From Liolophura sinensis (taxonomy: Eukaryota; Mollusca; Polyplacophora; Chitonida; Chitonidae), in contig NC_088301.1 in NCBI RefSeq assembly GCF_032854445.1, positions 14,070,281-14,134,280 of the forward strand: 64,000 nucleotides of DNA, written 5' to 3'. The notes beneath the pieces are model-generated. The model was not told where the DNA came from. It did no database searches and saw only the letters and a list, made by a program, of their open reading frames with translations. Both the position numbers and the translations under genes were made by a program. Of the stretch, positions 37,701 through 44,167 are shown piece by piece. Position 1 is the stretch's first letter; every line of letters starts with the position of its first letter.

Positions 37701-37873
37701 CTTGGTGATTCTCGCGGAGGTTTCCCATCCCCTTCCGGGAACAGGGTGAAGGCATCAAACTCACTGGGGTCTGTCAACCTACCCAGGCTCTCCGTTAGGT
37801 GCCGGTTGTACCCCGCCAGATCAGACGAGCCAGGAAAGTATGGCTTTCTGGTGGGGCCTGGGGACTCTGCCAT
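19562..37873 (-). CDS. DNAJC14: DNAJC14-type membrane J-domain co-chaperone
   Basis: ER-membrane Hsp40 co-chaperone of the DNAJC14/DRIP78 type, which stimulates Hsp70 through its J domain. Exons on minus: 37886-36226 (ATG 37873), a tentative tiny exon 35182-35164, 34968-34851, 31189-31101, 30443-30424, 29465-29360, 28671-28523, 27277-27226, 26334-26250, 25794-25728, 25435-25376, 25100-25053, 23068-22949, 20644-20543, 20145-20051, 19730-19562. Order of domains: about 550 disordered Ser/Pro-rich residues, membrane segments, J domain with HPD, a segment with paired cysteines, a [11 protein letters not shown] block typical of DNAJC14, and a KRKKKKH end. About 980 residues against about 700 in human, the excess being N-terminal. 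Frame is lost by single bases at several junctions between 25.8 and 25.0 kb, although splice sites and protein similarity continue on both sides. Confidence 0.9.
19815..20000 (-). mobile_element. SINE family A
   Basis: CTTGATTGGCATTTTACACC and CAGCCAGCATAAT body words in the family orientation; head missing. Confidence 0.6.
20051..20145 (-). CDS. DNAJC14: DNAJC14 penultimate exon
   Basis: Acceptor AATTTTTCAG, donor CAGG|GTAAGC. Encodes [20 protein letters not shown] then [11 protein letters not shown]. Phase 0 in, phase 2 out, joining the last exon as GENNLEEF. Confidence 0.88.
20543..20644 (-). CDS. DNAJC14: DNAJC14 exon: [11 protein letters not shown] block
   Basis: 102 nt, phase 0. Encodes [20 protein letters not shown] and then [14 protein letters not shown], the most diagnostic block of DNAJC14 after the J domain. 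Confidence 0.95.
20998..21215 (-). mobile_element. SINE family A
   Basis: TTTATTTGACTGGTGTTTTA, GAAACTGGGCACAGCC, CCATCTGCAGG and AGAGGAAGTCAGC in family order. Confidence 0.65.
21663..21852. mobile_element. Possible MITE family D, decayed
   Basis: AATTCTTCAACATTTTC at the left and the inner words AAGCCGTGAATCTGACCAATCC resemble family D; the right terminus is poor. Confidence 0.3.
22114..22442. repeat. 106-bp tandem duplication with palindromes
   Basis: A 106-bp unit starts at 22114 and 22220, followed by a partial third. Imperfect palindromes GTGAACAGCGCGTTCAC recur at 22161, 22267, 22319, 22349 and 22426. Confidence 0.75.
22949..23068 (-). CDS. DNAJC14: DNAJC14 exon: paired-cysteine domain
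   Basis: 120 nt, phase 0. Contains [17 protein letters not shown] and [16 protein letters not shown]. The CxxC...CxxC pairs and the GKHRR block are hallmarks of the DNAJC14 C-terminal domain, probably metal-binding. Confidence 0.92.
23225..23525 (-). mobile_element. SINE family C
   Basis: Body words CCACTGAAGTATCATGTCG and GAGCGCCAAGCAAGGCAG, then a partly eroded tRNA-like head. Confidence 0.65.
23872..24248. repeat. 38-bp tandem repeat, about ten copies
   Basis: Units built on ACCACTGTTGACAGCTTATT with GCCATTATCACCTTTACA, lying in a DNAJC14 intron. Units are back to back with no spacers. Confidence 0.9.
24738..24922. mobile_element. Possible MITE with CCAATCAG ends
   Basis: ATTCTGATTGGCTGG near the left and CCAGCCAATCAGTGCT near the right form imperfect inverted ends. 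A similar word (CAGCCAATCAGAATCGATTC) occurs near 2.91 kb. Confidence 0.35.
25053..25100 (-). CDS. DNAJC14: DNAJC14 exon: helix after J domain
   Basis: Acceptor TTTTCTCTTGCAG. Encodes [15 protein letters not shown], aligning with the DNAJC14 segment just before the cysteine motif. The last codon appears one base short (AAGAG where a K-E pair would need six bases), so the frame does not carry into the next exon as sequenced. Confidence 0.7.
25376..25435 (-). CDS. DNAJC14: DNAJC14 exon: end of J domain
   Basis: 60 nt, phase 0 both ends. Encodes [20 protein letters not shown], matching the K-R..Y end of a J domain. The next exon starts with one base too many for this frame. Confidence 0.75.
25728..25794 (-). 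CDS. DNAJC14: DNAJC14 exon: J-domain helix III, frame broken
   Basis: Acceptor CTTACTTAG, donor CC|GTAAGC. The product reads [20 protein letters not shown], clearly the helix after HPDKN. At 67 nt the exon is two bases short of the length its phases require. One base is missing near CAACACC at the start and one at the end, where CCGTAAG suggests an original CCG|GTAAG. Confidence 0.75.
26250..26334 (-). CDS. DNAJC14: DNAJC14 exon: J-domain core with HPD
   Basis: Acceptor GTTTCCAG, donor GATAAG|GTATTA. Encodes [20 protein letters not shown] and then QAVLVHPDK, with the invariant HPD tripeptide needed to stimulate Hsp70 ATPase activity. Confidence 0.93.
26402..26572. mobile_element. MITE family G
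   Basis: GACTCCGCCAAAGCCATTTC and AATGGCTTTGTGGAGTCG are clear inverted termini about 170 bp apart. Confidence 0.55.
26630..26990 (-). mobile_element. SINE family B, full length
   Basis: (CTCA)n tail, family B body, and a tRNA-like head with a B box around GGATCAATCCTGG. TGCTTTGA at 26622-26629 and 26991-26998 is a short target duplication. Confidence 0.8.
27226..27277 (-). CDS. DNAJC14: DNAJC14 exon: entry to J domain
   Basis: 52 nt, GCCATTTCAG|GGGATG to TACAG|GTAAG. Encodes [17 protein letters not shown], where DPY begins the J domain. Phases fit both neighbours. Confidence 0.8.
27455..27650 (-). mobile_element. SINE family A
   Basis: TTGGTTGGTGTTTTAAACAG, CCATGACCAACTGCAGG and GGCCGGAGAGGAACTC follow family A order. 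Confidence 0.6.
28523..28671 (-). CDS. DNAJC14: DNAJC14 exon: linker between membrane region and J domain
   Basis: Acceptor GTCTTTTAG, donor ACAG|GTAAGT. Encodes [17 protein letters not shown] then a polar stretch ending ENITLPTTG. Phase 2 in, phase 1 out. Confidence 0.75.
28883..28992. mobile_element. MITE family D, short deletion copy
   Basis: ACTGAAATTCTTCAACCTTT and GCGAAAAAGGTTGAGGAATT are near-perfect inverted ends only 110 bp apart. Confidence 0.65.
29360..29465 (-). CDS. DNAJC14: DNAJC14 exon: third membrane segment
   Basis: Acceptor TATTTTCAG, donor GT|GTAAGT. Encodes [17 protein letters not shown] followed by [18 protein letters not shown], a clear transmembrane helix. Ends phase 2. 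Confidence 0.78.
30128..30210 (-). mobile_element. SINE family A fragment
   Basis: ATATTTCACTTATACGAAGG and CAGCCAGCATTATGGCGAGA only. Confidence 0.5.
30424..30443 (-). CDS. DNAJC14: DNAJC14 20-nt micro-exon
   Basis: Only 20 nt between a strong pyrimidine tract ending CCCTATTCATAG and donor AAAG|GTAGGC. Encodes FMMETK plus flanking split codons, and is the only sequence I found that joins phase 2 (upstream) to phase 1 (downstream) here, giving [17 protein letters not shown]. Confidence 0.55.
31101..31189 (-). CDS. DNAJC14: DNAJC14 exon: cysteine cluster and second hydrophobic segment
   Basis: 89 nt. With the acceptor GGTACAG it starts [13 protein letters not shown] and runs into [15 protein letters not shown], ending phase 2 at TCAAG|GTGAGG. 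Five cysteines in nine residues beside a hydrophobic helix look like a palmitoylation-type cluster. The donor is good and the acceptor is modest; phases fit both neighbours. Confidence 0.6.
34851..34968 (-). CDS. DNAJC14: DNAJC14 exon: first membrane segment
   Basis: Acceptor TTATTATTAG, donor CAT|GTAAGT. Encodes [15 protein letters not shown] then a hydrophobic stretch with [18 protein letters not shown], a likely transmembrane helix. Ends in phase 0. Confidence 0.7.
35164..35182 (-). CDS. DNAJC14: Possible DNAJC14 micro-exon
   Basis: A 19-nt piece after TTTTGCAG that would encode LAGRF and repair the reading frame between the 36226 donor (phase 1) and the 34968 acceptor (phase 2). Its donor GTAGCG is weak. 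Kept only because the phases fit exactly; a one-base sequence error at either neighbour is the alternative. Confidence 0.3.
35830..36095 (-). mobile_element. SINE family C
   Basis: Starts (plus reading) GTATGTATGTATGCTTGGGG, the microsatellite tail, and ends at GCGCCAAGTGAGACTG; head absent. Confidence 0.6.
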
Positions 37874-37886
37874 AGTTCCACCATAT
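36226..37886 (-). CDS. DNAJC14: DNAJC14 exon 2: disordered N-terminal half
   Basis: One exon encoding 549 residues plus one base, starting [13 protein letters not shown]. Acceptor CCCTTGCAG at 37887, donor ATTG|GTGAGT. Very rich in Ser, Pro, Lys and Gly with no predicted fold. A polyproline run lies at about residues 70-74, a PPSY motif (PPxY, the class bound by WW domains) at 94-97, and repeated SPPV.PLS motifs at 108-129. An out-of-frame ATG 11 nt upstream of the start could lower initiation. The sequence is open throughout, so this region is well assembled. Confidence 0.88.
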
Positions 37887-37979
37887 CTGCAAGGGAAAGA
37901 TCAGAGCACTGTGAACATCCATGACATATCATCACTATCACAGATCTACCCTATTTCACCAAATTTAGCATTCTTCAAG

Positions 37980-38105
37980 TGATATTTATTTATTTCTTTA
38001 TTTGATTGGTGTTTTACGCTGTACTCCAGAATATTTCACTTATAAATCGGGCAGAGCCTGGGGGAAACCCAGGTTGTCGGCAGATTCTCCCAACACGCTG
38101 GAGTG
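37980..38105 (-). mobile_element. SINE family A
   Basis: TTTATTTGATTGGTGTTTTA then ATATTTCACTTATA, with an internal deletion. Confidence 0.6.
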
Positions 38106-39807
38106 CTAACCAAGTTTTGGCTTCAAAAGTATAAGTTTAAGGCCTTTGTGGTTATAAAATTTCCTGTGCACATACATGTGTATGTTATATTAGTCCCCCC
38201 TCCACTCTGTTTAGATGCTCTTTTGTTTCTTTTATCTCAGAGACTCTTCTACATCTACCAAAAGAGATGCATGGTACCCTGCCTCTCTGGCAGAGCAAAG
38301 CAGCTGTCGGCAAGGAACTAGGCTAACATAAAACACTTCTTCGCAGAGGCAGCCCACAATATCCTGTGACACACCTGATCTGGTTTCGCAATGCAACTCT
38401 TTTGGCTGTTACAGGTTTCCAGCTAGGTATCTGGAACGTGTAACCTTGTTTCTGATCCATTATGTGACAACCATCTATCATATACCTATGACTGTTACCT
38501 ACATGATACAGAGGCATCCTTCATTTTTCTGTATAGATTGGTTTATATATGCATCCTCTGTAAACATGGACTACCTTTCAATGTTTGCATGTTTGCCCTC
38601 TACAGGGCACTTCACTAATTTCTCTGATCAATATTCACTGCTCGTTTTGAAAATTTCTAAAGGAGCCATAGGAGCTACAGCTACACATCATCAGTGGTTA
38701 CACAGCCGCACAAGCATAATATTTTCAAAACATTTTATACCATATTATGTAACTATGCACGTTTGTCAGGAGGTACAAAGAAAATTTAAAAGTATGATTC
38801 CGTTCATAGAAATTTTAATAAGTGTATAAATTTAACAGTTGTAATTACTATGAGTTTAAAATTTTACTCAAAATGTTGTATTTCATTATCCAGCTTTTGG
38901 AATTGTTTTTAGATTGAATTTTATCACCCAAAATTATAAAAATCAAGCAGTATATTTCTGTTTGAAAACAAAAGATCCCTGGAATATTTCTCTTTATAAT
39001 GTCAGCTTAAAAATGAAAGCAAATCCAAGGGGAACAACTTCTTTAGATTTTCCTTGCCAGTATGAGTTATCTCCTTTGTTACTAAACATACAAGCTATGC
39101 TGTCAAAGATGGCCTCGTTGTGTCCGATTCTGACAGCCAAATTGATTTTCTCTTCCCCAAATATTGAATCAAGGGTGAGTTTTTGCAAATAGCAAAACAC
39201 TGAATAAAACTTATCTCAAGGTAAAAAAACCCAGTCCTGGCATCAAAAGACCACATGTACAAACCTTAGCATTCTTCACATGTAGAGTAGTCACTCCTCG
39301 GCTAGAATCATAGCATAGTTACTGTGATCCTATGTACTCCCATTTTAAAGGCGTACAGAACAAGGGATGTAACTCCTGATATGGATAAATGCAGAAATCG
39401 GTCCACCTATTTCCACTTGGATTTGTTGTTGACATTGTAATATTATTAGTGGAAAAAAACATGAAGCCTCCCTCGGACTCATCGGTCGTGATTTCACTGG
39501 GTTCTTTCTGATTTTAATGCGTCGGAGAAGCAAGACTCATACCTACCAACATCACTCGTATGGCCATTTAGTATGCAAAAACAAAGGTATATGATAAGTA
39601 GAGTGACAACAAAAGTGCTTGTCCTGCGATATTGTATCGGCTTTTGTTGTCTGACATCACTGACATCGGCCTATCTCATCAGCCGAGCTGGAGTACGACA
39701 GGCTGACCTATAATCTCTATATAGGTGTTCTGGGGTATAAACATGTGAGGATTATGAACAAAGAAAATGTATAACTTTTGCTTAAAAATTCCATAGGGTA
39801 GCCATGT

Positions 39808-39960
39808 TTATTTAACTGTTTGATTGGTATTTTACGGCGTACTCAAAAATATTTTACTTATATGACCGCGGCCAGCATTATGGTTGGAGGAAACCCACAA
39901 CCATCTGCTGCCATATCTTCCCATATGGTGATGGCAAACCAGGGTGCCCGTAGGATATGC
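39808..39960 (-). mobile_element. SINE family A
   Basis: TTTGATTGGTATTTTACGGC and GGCCAGCATTATGGTTGGAG; head absent. Confidence 0.6.
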
Positions 39961-40002
39961 AGTTATACTGCAAGAAACAAGGTTATCACCGTCAAATTTA
40001 GT

Positions 40003-40150
40003 AAGTATGCTTGGGGTTTTACGTCGCACTTAACAATTTTTTATTCATATGACGAGGTCACGAGGTGTGTGTACATATACTGTGTCTTCTTGAGGTAAGA
40101 TGAGTCAATGCTGCAAAGACGCTACCGCCACTGAAGTATCCAAAGACATT
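40003..40150 (-). mobile_element. SINE family C fragment
   Basis: TATGCTTGGGGTTTTACGTC and the following body up to CCACTGAAGTATCC. Confidence 0.55.
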
Positions 40151-40392
40151 TCAGTCATTCATTTGTATCAGAGAGAGTCCATCCCTGTCTCCCACAAAAT
40201 TCACCGCGCCTTTCCTGACAGCAACTTGACAGAACCCATTTTAATGATGCCCGTGCTGACGTCACCCAAACTTACCTGTACTAAAAAGTTGTTTTTTTCC
40301 CTTCTGGGTTGTATTAAGAATATTAAATTTATCCTTACAGAAGCTAACGGAAATATAATTGTTTTCTGTAGGATTTCATTGCCTGGTCTCAG

Positions 40393-40596
40393 CTACATTT
40401 CAAACCCACAAGTACCTCAGTTACATTTCAAACCCACAAGTACCTCAGTTACATTTCAAACCCACAAGTATCTCAGTTACATTTCAAACCCACAAGTACC
40501 TCAGTTACATTTCAAACCCACAAGTACCTCAGTTACATTTCAAACCCACAAGTATCTGAGTTACATTTCAAACCCACAAGTAGCTCACTTAACATT
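40393..40596. repeat. 28-bp tandem repeat, about seven copies
   Basis: Unit around ACATTTCAAACCCACAAGTA plus CCTCAGTT. Near-identical copies indicate recent expansion. Confidence 0.9.
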
Positions 40597-40746
40597 TCAA
40601 AATAGCTGTTGACAGCGAGCCGCTTAATTCCTAGCGGTCAATGTGACCACAACACAGCGAGTTAATTAGTTCCAGCAGTGAGGATAGCAAATTAAGAAGA
40701 TAATATCCAAGATTCCACCAGAAAATTACACTGAAATGAGTGGGGT

Positions 40747-40766
40747 GGGTGGGGGGGGGGGGGGTG
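40747..40766. repeat. G-rich run
   Basis: An uninterrupted stretch of guanines after GGGTGGGT; could form a quadruplex. Confidence 0.6.
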
Positions 40767-41289
40767 GAGTCATATTGTCATAAGTGGAAAGGAGACGGGA
40801 AATTGAAATGTGCGCCCTGTTTTTGTTTTTTGTTTTTTTGAGCGGAAAGAGTTGCGATGAATGTCAAAATTTTAAAACAGCACATTGACTATTCATCTAG
40901 ATCATGGACTACACAGTGGGTGCAGCTGCTCTAAAGACTTCCACACAAGCTTTGGTAATCGACTAAAGAAAAGACGTATTAAGACATATGTATATGATCA
41001 GATTCCTGTTTTCTTAAAAATTACCAGCAGCTTAACCTCTCAAATGGATTCAGATCGTCTTGTCATCAAGTGTAAGGTTTTCAATATCATGAGCTCAGTA
41101 ACAACAACAACATCAAATGGTTTGCACCTGTCAAAGTATGCCTATTTCACCACAATCACTATCTGGATACTCAAGAACGCAATAACAGTCACTCTTAGGT
41201 TTTAACAGCCAACAAAATGATGGCATGCTTTCACTACTTCTCGTCGAATTTTTTGTTCACTTCGTCCACGCCAACCAGCTTTATCTTAC

Positions 41290-41350
41290 CTACAAAGCCG
41301 CCATCTGCAAAGATGCAGTTGTCAACATGAAATCTCGCTGACGTCACGTG
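41290..41350 (-). promoter_or_regulatory. Candidate DNAJC14 first exon and core promoter
   Basis: On the minus strand, TGACGTCA overlapping CACGTG (41350-41339) is followed by a short segment ending TTTGTAG|GTAAGATAA at 41290, a strong donor. The segment contains the five-codon frame ATG GCG GCT TTG TAG, whose stop sits exactly at the donor. It would splice to the 37886 acceptor as 5' UTR. Inferred, no transcript evidence. Confidence 0.45.
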
Positions 41351-41714
41351 GATCGACCGGGCATCATTTTACCCAATGGTAGTTTTCGTGGGAAATTATC
41401 GTCCTCACAATCCCGCGGAAAAGTATGGTTCCCCTTTCAGCATGTATACGTATGCTCTGAGTTACATGCATTCACCTGCGGATGGTCGTAGCTTCTCCCA
41501 CAGGCTCAGCCAGCTTTCCTCTCACCTAACCCAAATCTAAGCTGAACGTTCCTAACGTACCCCTAGCTTGGATCATGTAGACTTTCACCCAGCCAATTTC
41601 ACTCAAAAAAAAAAAAAAAAAAGAAGCCGGCTCGAATCCTACATTTTCCTTTCCACCGATACCCTAAGTTGGGCGTTACGGTAGGAACGTACAGCTTACC
41701 TTTGGGGTACTGTC

Positions 41715-41812
41715 ACCATGATATACTGGCGGCCGTCGTATAAGTGAAATATTCTAGTACCTGCACGTCATAAAGCACTAATCAGATAAATAAATATATT
41801 CATTCCCAATAT
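41715..41812 (+). mobile_element. SINE family A fragment
   Basis: GGCGGCCGTCGTATAAGTGA and a tail of AATAAATA, opposite in orientation to the copies to its left. Confidence 0.5.
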
Positions 41813-41964
41813 TAACATAACAAAATAACAATAATCAAGTGGCTTGTCGAAAATCACTTCGATCAATGCCATCATTAAATTGATGTTCTTTAAATAGGCT
41901 TAACTCGACCAGTTAACCCTCCAAACAAAGCTTAATTGTAGCTTACTGTAAAGTTTTCATTGAA

Positions 41965-42235
41965 CTTCATTGATTGTACGGTGTTTTACGCCGTACCGTC
42001 TGGAATTAATAGAAGCTGTCTTAATCCCAAGCCGTACTCAAGAATATTTCACTCACACCACGGCCACCAGCATCATGGTGGGAGAAGCAAAGCTCTGGGG
42101 AATCCCATGAGCATCCGCATGTTTCTGGTAGACCTTCACACTATAGCTTCGACCCGAGACTGAGGAAACAAACACGAACTGAAATTATAAAGAGATTCGT
42201 GCGCCGTGCTATAACCACTTCGACCACGGAGGCAT
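41965..42235 (-). mobile_element. SINE family A, internally rearranged
   Basis: GTACGGTGTTTTACGCCGTA, CAAGAATATTTCACTCACAC and a decayed head ending CGACCACGGAGGC. Confidence 0.55.
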
Positions 42236-42351
42236 CTAGACTTTTTTTTTGTTGAAGTGTTTCTAATGGCCTGTCTTGTTAATTTGTTTCAAATATTTCT
42301 TTCTCTTTTATTATACATAGGCATAAAGGTATATAGTCATAGATGTAGTAC

Positions 42352-42585
42352 TACTGTAATCCTTCAACCTTATTTTATTCAGGACGTTAAACCCCAAGCA
42401 CTCACTATTTTATTCATTATTCTGTGCAGACTGATAAAACTATACATTCTGTGAAGCCCTAGCTGAAATTGGCCAACCCAACCAATGTAGATTTGTGTAA
42501 AAAAATCAAAGTGGAAAAGTGAATAGGGGCCTACATCACAGTGAAAATTGCCCTTAACACGCGAAAAGGTTGAGGAATTATAGTA
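42352..42585. mobile_element. MITE family D, full length
   Basis: TACTGTAATCCTTCAACCTT and CGAAAAGGTTGAGGAATTAT are inverted termini; the interior matches the copy at 55.39 kb. Confidence 0.7.
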
Positions 42586-42737
42586 ACAGAGGTCTGCTGG
42601 GAAGTTTGCATTTTGGGCCATTATTCACACTGCAGAAATAATACTGACATGACGTGATGTTTTGTTGTTAATTTTTTTATTTAATTATTAGTTTGTATTG
42701 TACTGCTTGAAATACATTTTAAGTAGCATTTTAAAGT

Positions 42738-42740
42738 TCA

Positions 42741-42794
<54 letters not shown>
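42738..42794. repeat. (AT)n microsatellite
   Basis: About 28 AT dinucleotides, between the DNAJC14 and HEATR1 promoter regions. Confidence 0.98.
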
Positions 42795-42796
<2 letters not shown>

Positions 42797-42899
42797 TTGG
42801 GTACAAAATAATAAGTGTATGAAGCATATGTCGCTCAGCCTTAGGCCTCGTCACGTAGGCCTACTTGCACTTCTATGAATCATACATTTTAGTTTCATT

Positions 42900-44017
42900 A
42901 TGCGGCTCATAGATCCACTGCGCCACCTATTGGCCGCGTGGTGCAAGGTCGCTGTCTTCCGGTTGGCCATGTGCGTCTGAAGAAGTAAACACGCTATCAG
43001 ATGTTTGGCATCTAACTGTTATTTATCTCGGGAAAGACAGGTCAGTATAGCGACTATGTCTGATAAGTGAATCTGAATACATTATCATTTTATTTTGTTC
43101 TCCGATCTGTATCGAATGAAAACTCCTTTATTATATACCGTGGAGTTGTGCGAGAGTATCAACAACAACAACGCTATGGTATACGTGAGTTAAGGTTTTT
43201 AATATAAAATAAACGTCCGTTTAATAATCCCAGATCTGATGAGACTAGCAAAGGTAAAAGCAGTGCACATGAACTTATAATCATATCTGCATTTTTAGCA
43301 TTCATATTTTTTATTAGTCCATGTTGTTTGACTTGGTATGCTATTTTAAAATTGTGACATTCTCTGATTTATCGTAACGGAGTCCATCCCTGCCTTTCAA
43401 AAAACTCGCGAATTTTAAAGTTGAGGTTGTCACGTGGTAGAGTGACAGCCACAAATCAATGGAGAACCAGCTTTCAGAATCAGACAAGGGGCTCATAGAC
43501 TACGAAAAGGATCAACCTAGTCTTTATGACTGCCAAAAACTCGCCCCACATGTCCTAACACCATCTCGATGAATCTAATTTCAGTGAGTTATGAGCTCTT
43601 GGTACTAAAAATTACTGTAATTGAAAATTCTTTGTTTAGGCTTTTTTTTGTTGCCTTATGAAGATTGAAGTTTTGAGTACAGATAGCAATGGAAATATAA
43701 TAATTTTCAGGATGATTTCAGTGCCAGAGCACATTTCAACACCACAAGGACATGCTCAGTTCTGCCAAAGTTCTTGCAAGTGGTTACAGCTGCACAGTAT
43801 CTAAAATAAACGAAGAGAATACACTTCAATCTGGAAATCACATAGAAATGAGCTAAGAAGATGATTTTAAGCGCTGTCAGTAAAGAGAATGTAGGAGGTA
43901 TATAAAACTTGAACTGCATTTTTTTTCTATTTGAAATAGTCATATGGATGTACAGAAAACTACAGGGCAGTTCTCTATAATTTATTTTAGTTATAATTTA
44001 CGTGATCTGTATTGCAG
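42900..44017 (+). promoter_or_regulatory. HEATR1 upstream region with candidate 5' UTR donors
   Basis: A locally GC-rich stretch at 42.91-42.97 kb with CTTCCGG (ETS-like) precedes two good plus-strand donors, GACAG|GTCAGT near 43.04 kb and GTATAC|GTGAGT near 43.18 kb. Either could be the end of a noncoding first exon spliced to the ATTGCAG acceptor at 44017. Tentative. Confidence 0.35.
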
Positions 44018-44167
44018 ACTTAAAGATGTCCTCTTTAGCCAAACAACTTCAGCGTCTTGCTGTGCCGCACACACAAGCCTTATTTGGACGGGATACCAGC
44101 AGGTCTTCCTTGCTCTTTGACCCTAAAGAGGCAGCCCAGTTGGATAAAGAAACTTTCTTTGCTCTTG
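44018..44167 (+). CDS. HEATR1: HEATR1 first coding exon
   Basis: Acceptor ATTGCAG, ATG at 44026, donor CTTG|GTAAGA. Encodes MSSLAKQLQRLAVPH... LLFDPKEAAQLDKETFFAL, matching the family N-terminus, which fixes the start. Confidence 0.95.

Larger units (their letters stand above)
37887..41289 (-). other. Putative first intron of DNAJC14
   Basis: 3.4 kb. Holds two SINE A copies (37.98 and 39.81 kb), a SINE C piece (40.00 kb), a 28-bp tandem repeat (about 40.39-40.60 kb) and a G-run at 40.75 kb. Between 38.1 and 39.8 kb I see nothing recognisable. Confidence 0.5.

Noticed and set aside
40100-40612. 170-codon open frame on plus
   Set aside because: Made of a SINE C fragment and a 28-bp tandem repeat that is open in several frames; no protein family.
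43459-43575. 37-codon frame starting MENQLSESDKGLIDYEKD
   Set aside because: Looks protein-like but has no partner exon, no recognised family and lies in the HEATR1 5' region; not enough to call a gene.
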